Assembly: GCF_050908845.1 (NCBI RefSeq)
Contig: NZ_CP194171.1
Location: forward strand, 124,001 to 188,000
Source: Marinobacterium_D sp050908845
GTDB taxonomy: Bacteria; Pseudomonadota; Gammaproteobacteria; Pseudomonadales; Balneatricaceae
Reading direction: 5' to 3'
DNA length: 64,000 nucleotides
In this document: one piece after another, positions 27,122 through 35,391 of the stretch
How positions within the stretch are numbered: position 1 is the first letter of the stretch
Layout: each line of letters begins with the position of its first letter
Notes under the pieces: generated by a model
The model's database searches: none
The model's input: the letters and a program-made list of their open reading frames with translations, nothing else
What the model was told of the DNA's origin: nothing
Program-made: the position numbers and the translations under genes

Positions 27122-27751
27122 TCAGCGTTTTTTGCCGCCGGAATCGCTGTCGGCGGTGAGGATATAATCCACCTCATCCTGACTCAGCAGCTGGGCGTCA
27201 TAGGTCAGGTCCTGGTTTTCAATCACCTCCACGAAGGCACGCAGATGGTTCTCCGAGCCATCCAGCAGATTGGAATAAACCAGTACCAGCGGACGCTCGT
27301 CGGTGCCCTCTATCGCCTCGACGATATCCTCCATATCCTTCTCCTCGATCAGGCCACCCACATAGAGGCCATCGATCAGCGAGTTCGTCCCGGTTGCCAC
27401 CAGCTTATCGTAGAGTTCCTGCAGCTCCGGGTGGGTGAACAGGCCGATCTCGTCGTGCAGAACCGGGTCCTCGATCTCATATTTATCGATCAGGTACTCG
27501 ACGCTGCTGGTGTGCTCCTCCTCGGATTCGGCGATGTTGGCAAACACCTGGGTCTGCTCCCCCCAGTATTGGTCCAGGGTAAGGTAGACATCACGCGCCA
27601 GCTTCTCTTCCTCGCGCATAAACTGAATAGTACTGACCTCTTCATCGCTTAGCGTTGAGGTTGATGAATCGCTCTTGCCGGCGTATGCCAGGCTGCCAAA
27701 CACTGTAGTTACCAACAGAACCGGGATACTCAGGGAACGGGACTTCAACAT
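27122..27751 (-). CDS. secreted DUF2202 ferritin-like protein
   Basis: A 209-residue protein with a signal peptide (MLKSRSLSIPVLLVTTVFGS, cleavage likely after SLAYA). The mature part is a four-helix bundle with acidic/His motifs of the DUF2202 group: REEEKLARDVYLTLDQYWG, IAESEEEHTSSVEYLIDKY and SENHLRAFVEVIE. The Glu and His positions resemble the di-metal site of ferritin-like proteins, so metal binding is plausible but unproven. It is monocistronic, converges on ilvA and is divergent from the oxidase gene. Confidence 0.88.
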   Translation of the reverse strand: MLKSRSLSIPVLLVTTVFGSLAYAGKSDSSTSTLSDEEVSTIQFMREEEKLARDVYLTLDQYWGEQTQVFANIAESEEEHTSSVEYLIDKYEIEDPVLHDEIGLFTHPELQELYDKLVATGTNSLIDGLYVGGLIEEKDMEDIVEAIEGTDERPLVLVYSNLLDGSENHLRAFVEVIENQDLTYDAQLLSQDEVDYILTADSDSGGKKR

Positions 27752-28088
27752 GTATTATGCACTCCACTTATATTAGAGATATCTAAAAAATCGAAGAGTT
27801 AGTCGCCCCTCTCAGCATAAAGTTCAAACATTTGTTCGTTTTTTGACCGCCTGTCTACCTGGCCTTTCAGTATCAAGGGGATAGGCACAAAAAGGCTGCA
27901 GCCCCGGCACTGAAACACGCCCAGAGCCTCCTCCAGGTACCCACCCGCCGTAAAAATATCCCCTGAAGGGTATATCGCCCTAACCCGGAGCAAATCTATT
28001 GTTTAAACATGGTCAATCGTCCGGCGACGATTGTGAAGATCATCTCCCTCCGGACAGCTGTCCGGCGGTCAGGATTACGAAACAGATC
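27752..28088. promoter_or_regulatory. divergent control region with two palindromes before the PuuB-like gene
   Basis: Two dyads lie close to the oxidase start: CAATCGTC-CGGC-GACGATTG at 28014-28033 and the perfect 16-base palindrome CCGGACAGCTGTCCGG at 28050-28065, 23 bases before the ATG. The zero-loop palindrome is better explained as a protein-binding site than as an RNA hairpin. No regulator gene adjoins. The leftward half of this 337-base gap shows nothing specific. Confidence 0.5.
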
Positions 28089-29378
28089 ATGTCTGAGCTT
28101 TCACACACCACTTCTTACTACGCGGCATCGGCGAACGATAAACGCATCCGCCCCGCCCTGGAGACCCAGGTAGAAGCCGATGTCTGCATCATCGGCGCCG
28201 GTTTTTCCGGACTCTCCACCGCGGTTCACCTGGCCGAGCAGGGATTCAAGGTTATCGTGCTTGAAGCGACCCGCATCGGCTTTGGCGCTTCCGGTCGCAA
28301 CGGCGGCCAAATTGTCCACAGCTACAGCCGCGATATCGACTTTATCGAGCGCAACTACGGCCAGGCCACCGGCAAGGCGATGGGCGCCATGGCGTTCGAG
28401 GGCGGACGCATCATCCGGCGCCTGGTCAAGGACTACAACATCCAGTGTGATCTCAAGGACGGCGGCATCTTCGCTGCCTGCAACAGCAAGCAGTTCGAGG
28501 AGTTGAAAGGCAAAAAGGCGCTGTGGGAAAAGCATGGCCACCCGGACCTTGAGCTGCTAAGTGAATCCGACACCCGCAACTACATTGGCTCAACCCGCTA
28601 CAAGGGTGCGCTGCTGGACAGATCCGGCGGCCATTTCCATCCGCTCAACCTGGTGCTGGGCGAGGCCCGGGCGCTGGAGAGCCTCGGCGGCGTGATCTAT
28701 GAAGGCTCCCCGGCGGTGCGGGTGGAAGAGGGCGAAAAGGTCAGGGTTCACACGCCGAAGGGCTGCGTCACCTCCAATTTCGTCGTCGTTGCCGGCAACG
28801 CCTATCTTGGCGACCTGATCCCCAAGCTCCAGGCCAAGGCGATGCCCTGCGGCACCCAGGTGATCACCACGGCACCACTGACTGAAGCGCAGCAGCGCGA
28901 ACTCCTGCCCCGGGACCAGTGTGTCGAGGACTGCAATTACCTGCTCGATTACTTCCGTCTCTCCGGCGACGGCCGCCTTATCTATGGCGGCGGCGTCACC
29001 TACGGCGCCCGGGAACCGGGCAAGATCGAATCGCTGATTCTGCCGAAGATGCTGAAAACCTTCCCGCAGCTGAAAGGCGTCAAGGTCGACTACGCCTGGA
29101 CCGGTAACTTCCTGCTCACCCTGATGCGCCTGCCTCAGCTGGGTCGGGTCGGTTCCCACGCCAATATCTACTACGCCCAGGGCTACAGCGGCCACGGCCT
29201 GACCTGCTCTCACCTGGCGGGCAAGGTGCTGTCCGATGCGATCCAGGGCCAGGCGGAACGCTACGATATCTTTGCCTCCCTGCCGCAATACCCTTTCCCC
29301 GGCGGGCGCATGCTGCGCGTGCCCTACACCGCCATCGGTGCGGCTTACTACAACCTGCGGGACAAACTCGGTATCTGA
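28089..29378 (+). CDS. PuuB-like FAD-dependent amine oxidoreductase
   Basis: A 429-residue DAO-family flavoprotein. The dinucleotide fold reads ADVCIIGAGFSGLSTAVHLA (about 30-49) and the FAD-contact motif GFGASGRNGGQIVHSYSRD follows. The N-terminal HTTSYYAASAN and the closing YSGHGLTCSHLAGKVLSDAI match gamma-glutamylputrescine oxidase (PuuB) and its paralogues. The substrate is uncertain because these paralogues oxidise several amines. The ATG at 28089 is the family start. The next gene encodes an antiporter-family protein, perhaps an amine or amino-acid transporter supplying this enzyme. Confidence 0.85.
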   Translation: MSELSHTTSYYAASANDKRIRPALETQVEADVCIIGAGFSGLSTAVHLAEQGFKVIVLEATRIGFGASGRNGGQIVHSYSRDIDFIERNYGQATGKAMGAMAFEGGRIIRRLVKDYNIQCDLKDGGIFAACNSKQFEELKGKKALWEKHGHPDLELLSESDTRNYIGSTRYKGALLDRSGGHFHPLNLVLGEARALESLGGVIYEGSPAVRVEEGEKVRVHTPKGCVTSNFVVVAGNAYLGDLIPKLQAKAMPCGTQVITTAPLTEAQQRELLPRDQCVEDCNYLLDYFRLSGDGRLIYGGGVTYGAREPGKIESLILPKMLKTFPQLKGVKVDYAWTGNFLLTLMRLPQLGRVGSHANIYYAQGYSGHGLTCSHLAGKVLSDAIQGQAERYDIFASLPQYPFPGGRMLRVPYTAIGAAYYNLRDKLGI

Positions 29379-29395
29379 CGCGGTTGATGCTTGAT

Positions 29396-29415
29396 CCACC
29401 CCGGCTTCGGGGTGG
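29396..29415 (+). other. hairpin between the oxidase and antiporter genes
   Basis: CCACCCCG-GCTT-CGGGGTGG is a perfect eight-pair stem 17 bases after the oxidase stop, without a thymine run. It could stabilise the oxidase mRNA or reduce read-through into the antiporter gene. Confidence 0.5.
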
Positions 29416-29475
29416 CGGAGTATTGCTGCGAGACGAATTCGAATAAAAATAGGCAACAATAAACAGGTCATTTCA

Positions 29476-30978
29476 ATGAATACCAACCCAACCCTTAACG
29501 CCGAGGTGGTCGAGCCCGGCGGCCGACAGACGCTGTCCAGCAGATCCAGATCGATCCTTTTTTACTGCGTCGTCATGGCGGGCTTCGCCTATCTTTCTAC
29601 CCAGTACTCCAGCGACCAGGGGTTCGGCTTTGTCAGCCTGCTGCCGGCCCTGCTGACCCTCTGTGTCGCCATCTACAGCCGCCGGGCGCTCGAAGCGATC
29701 TTCGCCGGTATCGTCGCCGGGCTGGTGTTGCTGAATCCCGTGGAGGTGATCGCCGGCCTTGGCGACCTGTCGATCAACGTGGTGATGAACGAGACCATCG
29801 CCTGGATCGTACTGGTCTGCGGCATGATGGGCGGGCTGATCAATATTCTCGAGCGCGGCGGCAGCGTGGTCTGCTTCGGCGAAACCCTGGCCCGTCGCAT
29901 CAAAACCAAACGCGGCACCATGCTGACCACCTGTGTACTGGGCATGCTGGTGTTCATCGATGACTACCTGAATTCGCTGGCGGTGTCGGCGTCGATGAAA
30001 ACACTCACCGACAAGTACCGCATCTCCCGCGAAAAGCTCGCTTACCTGGTGGACTCCACCGCCGCGCCGGTCTGTATTCTGGTGCCGATCTCCACCTGGG
30101 CGGTCTACTTTGCCGCCCTGCTGGAGGAGAACGGCGCGACAGAATCGGGCAAGGGCATGTCACTTTATATCGATGCGATCCCGTTCATGGCCTACGGCTG
30201 GGTAGCACTGCTGGTGGTGTTCCTGGTGGCCGGCGGCATTCTCGGCAACCTGGGTGCGATGAAGCAGGCTGAGGCGCGGGCGCAGAAGGGTGACCCGGTG
30301 CCGCCGGGCGTGATCCTCGATGGTTTTGATACCTCGAAAATCAAAAAGGTCTCCCCTGCCGTTGGCCTGATCAATTTCCTGCTGCCGATGGCGGTACTGG
30401 TCGGCGCCAGCGTCTACTACGAGATCGACCTGCTGCTCGGGGCGCTGACCGCGTCTCTGTTTACCATGGTGCTCTACTACTGGCAGAACCTGCTCAACTT
30501 CGGCCAGCTGGTGGACTCCATGCTCGACGGTTTCAAGGTGATGCTGCACCCGATCGCCGTGGTCTGCGCCGGTTTCATGCTGAAGGATGTGAATGACCAG
30601 CTCGGCATGACGCCCTACATCATCGATGCCCTGACCCCCATCCTGTCGAAAGAACTGCTGCCGGCACTGGTGTTTGCGGTGATGGCGGCAGTGGTCTTTG
30701 CCACCGGTTCCAGCTGGGGAGTATTCGTGGTTTCCCTGCCGATCGTGATCCCGATGGCACAGGCGATGGATATGTCGATGCCGCTCACCGTGGGCGCGCT
30801 GCTGTCAGCCTCAGCCTTTGGCAGTCACGCCTGTTTCTTCAGCGATTCCACCGTGCTCTCGGCCCAGGGCTCCGGCTGCACATCGATGCAGCATGCACTG
30901 ACCCAGATCCCCTATGCCCTGCTCGGCGCCGCCTTCACCTTCGCGCTGTTCATCGGCCTGGGCTACGCCTTCGCCTGA
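29476..30978 (+). CDS. NhaC-family sodium/proton antiporter-like transporter
   Basis: A 500-residue membrane protein with about 11-12 hydrophobic helices. Conserved blocks of the Na+/H+ antiporter NhaC group include FIDDYLNSLAVSASM (about 158-172), APVCILVPISTWAVYFAAL and the C-terminal GSHACFFSDSTVLSAQGSGC. Members of this family exchange Na+ for H+ or for organic ions such as amino acids. Pairing with an amine oxidase gene hints at amine or amino-acid exchange, which is inference. It ends in a terminator. Confidence 0.88.
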   Translation: MNTNPTLNAEVVEPGGRQTLSSRSRSILFYCVVMAGFAYLSTQYSSDQGFGFVSLLPALLTLCVAIYSRRALEAIFAGIVAGLVLLNPVEVIAGLGDLSINVVMNETIAWIVLVCGMMGGLINILERGGSVVCFGETLARRIKTKRGTMLTTCVLGMLVFIDDYLNSLAVSASMKTLTDKYRISREKLAYLVDSTAAPVCILVPISTWAVYFAALLEENGATESGKGMSLYIDAIPFMAYGWVALLVVFLVAGGILGNLGAMKQAEARAQKGDPVPPGVILDGFDTSKIKKVSPAVGLINFLLPMAVLVGASVYYEIDLLLGALTASLFTMVLYYWQNLLNFGQLVDSMLDGFKVMLHPIAVVCAGFMLKDVNDQLGMTPYIIDALTPILSKELLPALVFAVMAAVVFATGSSWGVFVVSLPIVIPMAQAMDMSMPLTVGALLSASAFGSHACFFSDSTVLSAQGSGCTSMQHALTQIPYALLGAAFTFALFIGLGYAFA

Positions 30979-31006
30979 TCTGCACGCTGCAGGTTTTCTC
31001 CACTTT

Positions 31007-31039
31007 CCCCAGACTGCACCGCAGTGTGGGGATTTTTTT
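31007..31039 (+). terminator. terminator of the antiporter gene
   Basis: CCCCAGACTGC pairs with GCAGTGTGGGG (one mismatch, loop ACC) and is followed by an A and seven thymines, 28 bases after the stop. Confidence 0.88.
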
Positions 31040-31090
31040 ATTCACCGCTGACCGGCGACACCCGCGGCTATGCCGGCAGCGCCGCAATGC

Positions 31091-31113
31091 AAAAAGCCCC
31101 CATCTGGGGGCTT
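31091..31113 (-). terminator. terminator of the orphan membrane-protein gene
   Basis: On the minus strand AAGCCCCC/GGGGGCTT with a four-base loop is followed by five thymines. It lies 25 bases after the stop of the gene at 31138. Confidence 0.85.
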
Positions 31114-31137
31114 GAAAGCAAATAGCTCAGGTTGAGA

Positions 31138-31638
31138 TCAGGGCGTTTCCGGCGATACCGAATAGCCCGGTCGCGAGAAGGCTCTGAAGGTAAACGCGGC
31201 CAGCGACACTATGCCCCAGGCAAGACCCAGCACCACGCCGCTGTCGATAATCCCGCGCCAGGGCTGTTCAATCTGGCGCACAATCAGCACCAGCACCACG
31301 ATCCCCCCGGTCAGGCAGATGGAGACGATCTGACGTTTGCGCGTCGCGTGGAAGTAGCCCATGCCGAAAAACGGCGCAAAGATCAGCCGCGCCGGCGTCA
31401 CATTGCGCTGCAGATAGAGCAGCCGGGCCGCCACCCGCGGTGAAAAGTTCTGCTGAAAGCCCCGGTAGCCCTCGGCAAACCCCATGAACAGTACACAGGC
31501 CACCAAAGCGACCCAGTGGTACCAGCTAAAACTGTGCAACGGCATATCCAGCGCCAGCGCACCCAGGCGATAGATAGCACTACTGAATAGCATCAAAATG
31601 CCGACGAAGCCCCAGGCTGCTGCAATCGTACCCAGCAT
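31138..31638 (-). CDS. multi-pass membrane protein, unrecognised
   Basis: A 166-residue protein with four hydrophobic helices at roughly 5-25, 40-60, 105-125 and 135-155. Between helices two and three lies a basic, aromatic stretch (GYRGFQQNFSPRV, YFHATRKRQIV). I start at the ATG at 31638, which has GGGGA nine bases upstream; a TTG start at 31656 is possible. No family was recognised. The gene is single, with its own terminator, and upstream lies the 49-base repeat array. Confidence 0.72.
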   Translation of the reverse strand: MLGTIAAAWGFVGILMLFSSAIYRLGALALDMPLHSFSWYHWVALVACVLFMGFAEGYRGFQQNFSPRVAARLLYLQRNVTPARLIFAPFFGMGYFHATRKRQIVSICLTGGIVVLVLIVRQIEQPWRGIIDSGVVLGLAWGIVSLAAFTFRAFSRPGYSVSPETP

Positions 31639-31794
31639 TAATGTCTGTCCCCGCAACCGCTATGCAAAAATTAACCAGGGATTATACAACCAGAAGCCGC
31701 CATCCTCATATCCGCACCGGGCAACCTGGCCTGGAACAGACAGATGCACGGTACAAAACACCCGCGACAGCCGACCTCGGCAAGACACGCAGGG

Positions 31795-31995
31795 ATCCTG
31801 ATACCCCGCTCCTGTGCATCCATGCACCCGCGGGGTACCGTACATCCTCATACCCCGCTCCTGCGCATCCATGCGCCCGCGGGATACCGTACATCCTCAT
31901 ACCCCGCTCCTGCGCGTCCATGCGCCCGCGGGATACCGTACATCCTCATACCCCGCTCCTGTGCATCCATGCACCCGCGGGGTACCGTACATCCT
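31795..31995. repeat. four tandem 49-base palindromic repeats
   Basis: Units begin at about 31801, 31850, 31899 and 31948, an exact 49-base period. Each unit can fold as TACCCCGC, bulge, GTGCAT-CC-ATGCAC, then GCGGGGTA. Units 1 and 4 are identical; units 2 and 3 differ from them by a paired T-to-C and A-to-G change in the inner arms, which keeps the stem. Unit 3 has one further G-T wobble. Since 49 is not a multiple of three, the region is not a protein repeat; the unit lacks stop codons on both strands, which makes spurious overlapping frames. Confidence 0.9.
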
Positions 31996-32001
31996 GTACA
32001 T

Positions 32002-32034
32002 AAAAAAGCCGCTGGGGCCTGAGGCCGCAGCGGC
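32002..32034 (-). terminator. terminator of the dctPQM operon
   Basis: On the minus strand, GCCGCTG-C-GGCC and GGCC-C-CAGCGGC form a stem with one C-C mismatch and loop TCA, followed by six thymines. It lies 82 bases after dctM, right before the repeat array. Confidence 0.9.
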
Positions 32035-32115
32035 AATCACACAGAGTGTTTTGGGGGAGTGTTGGCATCCTGCCGTCACTCCCGGATCTCCTGCTCTAAG
32101 AGCTGATAAGTTCGA

Positions 32116-33513
32116 TCAGTAACCGTTCAGCTTATCGATGTATTCCGGCAGGAACAGCGATATCTGCGGTATGTAGGTGATCAATATCAGGAAGAACAGC
32201 AGCAGGCAGAGCCAGGGCGCGCAGGCCTTGATCACCCACACCATGTCGCGGCCGGTGATACCGGCGGTGACAAAGAGGTTCAGCCCCACCGGCGGCGTCA
32301 GCATACCGATCTCCATGTTCACCACCATGATGATACCGAGGTGGATCGGATCGATACCCAGCTGAGTCGCGATCGGGAACAGGATCGGCGCCATGATCAG
32401 CAGGATCGCGGACGGCTCCATGAAGTTACCGGCGATCAGCAGCAGAATGTTCACCACGATCAGGAAGCCCCAGGCCGGCAAGCCCCACTGCACGATAACT
32501 TCAGCGATCTGGTGGGGAATACGTTCGGTAGTCAGCACGTGGGCGAACAGCATCGCGTTGGCGATGATGAACAGCAGCATCATGGCGACCTTGGACGCAT
32601 CCACAAATACCTTGCGCACTTCCGGGTGGGTCACCGATTTCGGGAATGCCAGCAGCATCAGGCCGGTGTTGCGTGCCACCACGCTGGCCATACCCTCGCC
32701 ATCCTTGCGCCAGGCCACACCCTTGAGCGGACCAATATCGCGATAGCCCATCACGGCAATCAGGTAGGCGTAGATCGCAGCCACGGAAGCAGCCTCGGTC
32801 GGAGACGCAATACCACCGTAGATGGAGCCCAGCACGATGATGATCAGCATCAGACCACCGAGTGCGATCAACCCCGAACGCGCCAGCTGAGCAAAGCCCG
32901 GGAACGGCTGGGCCGGCAGCTTCATGATGCGTGCGGCGATATAGATCGCGATCATCAGGATCAGGCCCATCATGATGCCCGGTACGAAACCGGCCATGAA
33001 CATCCGCGAGGCGGATACTTCGGTGGCAGCGGAGTAAACCAGCATCACGATGGACGGCGGAATCAGGATACCCAGGGTACCGGCGTTGGCGATTACACCG
33101 GCGCCGAACGCTTCCGGATAGCCGGAACGCACCATACCGGCGATAACGATGGAACCGATCGCCGCCACGGTCGCCGGCGACGAACCGGACACCGCTGCGA
33201 ACAGCATGCACGCCATCACCGATGCCATCGCCAGACCACCGCGTACGTGGCCGATCGCATCAACCGCAAAGTTGATCAGGCGCTTGGCCACACCACCGGT
33301 GGACAGAAACGCGGACGACAGAATAAAGAACGGAATCGCCAGCAGGGTGTAATGCTCGGAAGTTGCTTCAAACAGCTTCAGTGCAATCGACGCCAGCGAG
33401 TCGTTGGAAAACAAAAGGATAGTGGTCACGCTGGACAGACCCAGCGCCACAGCGATCGGCATGCCCATCAGCATGCAGCCGAACAGCAGGATAAAGAGCA
33501 TCGCAGTGGTCAT
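32116..33513 (-). CDS. dctM: TRAP C4-dicarboxylate transporter large subunit
   Basis: The main 12-helix sodium-driven translocator of 465 residues. Family motifs include ATVAAIGSIVIAGMVRSGYP, NAGTLGILIPPSIVMLVYS and NMEIGMLTPPVGLNLFVTAG. It is about 35 residues longer than many DctM proteins because of a polar insertion near 250-300 (YRDIGPLKGVAWRKDGEGMA) between membrane helices. It overlaps dctQ by four bases. It is last in the operon and followed by a terminator. Confidence 0.95.
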   Translation of the reverse strand: MTTAMLFILLFGCMLMGMPIAVALGLSSVTTILLFSNDSLASIALKLFEATSEHYTLLAIPFFILSSAFLSTGGVAKRLINFAVDAIGHVRGGLAMASVMACMLFAAVSGSSPATVAAIGSIVIAGMVRSGYPEAFGAGVIANAGTLGILIPPSIVMLVYSAATEVSASRMFMAGFVPGIMMGLILMIAIYIAARIMKLPAQPFPGFAQLARSGLIALGGLMLIIIVLGSIYGGIASPTEAASVAAIYAYLIAVMGYRDIGPLKGVAWRKDGEGMASVVARNTGLMLLAFPKSVTHPEVRKVFVDASKVAMMLLFIIANAMLFAHVLTTERIPHQIAEVIVQWGLPAWGFLIVVNILLLIAGNFMEPSAILLIMAPILFPIATQLGIDPIHLGIIMVVNMEIGMLTPPVGLNLFVTAGITGRDMVWVIKACAPWLCLLLFFLILITYIPQISLFLPEYIDKLNGY

Positions 33514-34067
33514 GAGCGATTCTCCTTCTCTTCGGACTCTTTCAGTTCATTGGCCAGGTGCATACTCTCTTCCGCTTCATCGGCAAAGCTGAAACCCTCG
33601 GCCTCGCCCCGGATCACCTTCCAGCCCAGCTGCAGGAAACGGATGATCAGCAGTGCAAAACCGATAATCAGGATGGTGGACGCGGTCCATTTCGGTACCG
33701 GAATATCTTCCAGCTCGATACCGATCATCTTCATCTTCATCACGTACTCCCAGGAGCCGATCAGGAAGAGAATGCAGTAGCCCACGCAGAGCAGAATCGC
33801 GAACAGGGTGACGGCGCGATAAAGCTTCGACGGCAGCATGCGGACAAATACATCCACACCGATGTGCGCACCCACTTTCACGCCATAGGAGGCGCCAAAG
33901 AGGACAAACCAGCCGGACAGCAGCAGCGTCGCTTCCTGCGCCCAGTGGATACCAGCGTTGAAACCGAAGCGGGCGACCACTTCAGCAAAGACAAGGAGGG
34001 TCATGCTCACCAGCAGAAGAGACAGGATCGCCTCCTCGATCTGGGTGACCAGGTTACGTAAAGCCAT
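33510..34067 (-). CDS. dctQ: TRAP C4-dicarboxylate transporter small subunit
   Basis: A 185-residue protein with four membrane helices and the small-subunit hallmark EVVARFGFNAGIHWAQEATLL (split over helix two) and GAHIGVDVFVRMLP. It forms the membrane complex with DctM. The C-terminal 30 residues are highly acidic and polar (EEAEESMHLANELKE region). Translation is coupled to dctM by a four-base overlap; 129 bases with a strong hairpin separate it from dctP. Confidence 0.94.
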   Translation of the reverse strand: MALRNLVTQIEEAILSLLLVSMTLLVFAEVVARFGFNAGIHWAQEATLLLSGWFVLFGASYGVKVGAHIGVDVFVRMLPSKLYRAVTLFAILLCVGYCILFLIGSWEYVMKMKMIGIELEDIPVPKWTASTILIIGFALLIIRFLQLGWKVIRGEAEGFSFADEAEESMHLANELKESEEKENRS

Positions 34068-34156
34068 GATGATTAAACCTCTATCCAGCCGTAGTGCAAC
34101 AGACGCACAGGGGAGACCCCGGCCTTTCCTCTACATCCCTGACGGCAGTAGAAGGA

Positions 34157-34179
34157 GCCCGGATGGAGACCATCCGGGC
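34157..34179 (-). other. strong hairpin between dctP and dctQ
   Basis: GCCCGGATGG and CCATCCGGGC form a perfect ten-pair stem with a three-base loop, 17 bases after the dctP stop. No thymine run follows, so it more likely protects the upstream dctP message than terminates it, raising binding protein over DctQM. Confidence 0.7.
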
Positions 34180-34196
34180 GGGAATGTAGCGGGGAA

Positions 34197-35183
34197 TTAG
34201 CCTTCGTTGGATTTCAGCGCGGCGTCGATCAGCTCAGAGCCGATCTCGTCTTCGAACTGCTTCCACACCGACTTCATGGCATCAACCCACTGCTGACGCT
34301 CTTCCGCAGTGATCTCGATCACTTCAGAGCGGCCAGAGTCGATGATGGCCTGACGGTCGGCAGCAGCCTGCTCGCCGGAGATCTGGTTACCGTAGGCGAT
34401 CGCTTCGTCCAGAGCGGTTTTGATTTCGACACGCAGGTCGTCATCCAGGCCGTTCCAGAACTCGGCAGAGGTCACAACCATGTAGTCGAGCAGACCGTGG
34501 TTGGTTTCAGTGATGTAAGGCTGAACCTCGTGGAACTTCTTGGAGTAGATGTTGGACCAGGGGTTCTCGGCACCGTCGATCGCCTTGGTCTGCAGCAGGG
34601 TAAACACTTCAGAGAACGGCTTTTTCAGCGGTACGGCATCAACTTCTTCGAACTGCGCCTGCAGCACGTCGGAGGTCATGATGCGGAACTTCTTGCCAGC
34701 GGCATCGGCCGGCACACGCAGCGGCTCGCCAGCAGACATCTGCTTCATGCCGTTGTGCAGGTAACCCAGACCGACCAGACCGCGCTTGTTCAGAGAGTTC
34801 AGCAGCTCCTGACCGGTTTCACTCTTCTGGAAACGGTCAACGGCAGCCATGTCCTGGAACAGGAACGGCAGATCGAAAACCTGCAGCTGCTTGGTGTACT
34901 TCTGGAATTTGGACAGTGAAGGAGCGGCCATCTGAACGTCGCCCAGCAGCATCGCTTCTAGCACCTTGTTATCGCCGAACAGCTGAGAGTTCGGGAATAC
35001 GGAAACAGTCACCTCATCGCCAGCACGCTCTTCAATCAGTTCCTTGAACTTGAGCGCCATCTTGCCTTTCGGGGTGTTCTCGGCAACCACATGGGAAAAC
35101 TTGATCTCGATCGGCGCCGCGGCAGCGATCTGGGCACCCAGAGTCAGGGCAAGGGTGGTAACTGCGGCAGTCAGTAGACGCAT
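34197..35183 (-). CDS. dctP: TRAP C4-dicarboxylate binding protein
   Basis: Periplasmic solute receptor of 328 residues, with a signal peptide (MRLLTAAVTTLALTLGAQIA, cleavage after AAA). The mature start IEIKFSHVVAENTPKG, the conserved arginine strand KKFRIMTSDVLQAQF and QTKAIDGAENPWSNIY are typical of dicarboxylate-type DctP. The start is preceded by AGGAGA. The gene leads the dctPQM operon from a sigma-54 promoter. Ligand is inferred as succinate, fumarate or malate from the adjoining DctB/DctD. Confidence 0.94.
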   Translation of the reverse strand: MRLLTAAVTTLALTLGAQIAAAAPIEIKFSHVVAENTPKGKMALKFKELIEERAGDEVTVSVFPNSQLFGDNKVLEAMLLGDVQMAAPSLSKFQKYTKQLQVFDLPFLFQDMAAVDRFQKSETGQELLNSLNKRGLVGLGYLHNGMKQMSAGEPLRVPADAAGKKFRIMTSDVLQAQFEEVDAVPLKKPFSEVFTLLQTKAIDGAENPWSNIYSKKFHEVQPYITETNHGLLDYMVVTSAEFWNGLDDDLRVEIKTALDEAIAYGNQISGEQAAADRQAIIDSGRSEVIEITAEERQQWVDAMKSVWKQFEDEIGSELIDAALKSNEG

Positions 35184-35229
35184 TAGACTTCTCCTGTAGC
35201 TTTATCGTTGTAAGTCATCGTTATTGTTA

Positions 35230-35252
35230 CCGGCAGCTTGGGGTGATGCCGG
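35230..35252 (-). promoter_or_regulatory. hairpin in the predicted dctP 5' leader
   Basis: CCGGCA and TGCCGG enclose an eleven-base loop. With the start site predicted near 35256, the hairpin would sit at the very 5' end of the dctPQM mRNA, a position often protective against RNase E. Confidence 0.45.
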
Positions 35253-35266
35253 CGTTGTCATAGATG

Positions 35267-35283
35267 AGCAAAACAGGTGCCAA
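35267..35283 (-). promoter_or_regulatory. sigma-54 promoter of dctPQM
   Basis: The minus strand reads TTGGCACCTGTTTTGCT, matching the sigma-54 consensus YTGGCACG-N4-TTGCW at all but one position, with correct GG-N10-GC spacing (GG at 35281-35280, GC at 35269-35268). The start site is expected near 35256, leaving a leader of about 73 bases before dctP. The sigma-54 activator DctD is encoded nearby. Confidence 0.9.
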
Positions 35284-35391
35284 TGCGTTAAAAAAGCTAA
35301 TTAAAAGTCTTTTAACTCTTAAAAAACAAAAACTTAAAAACCGAAAAAATTTCTGCGACAGGGGCCGGTTGAGTGTATATCCGATCAAATC

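Noticed and set aside
31641..32122. Several overlapping open frames on both strands through the repeat array, rich in Pro, Arg and Cys
   Set aside because: The 49-base unit contains no stop codon in most frames, so frames open by chance. The period is not a multiple of three, there are no ribosome sites, and the repeats form stems.
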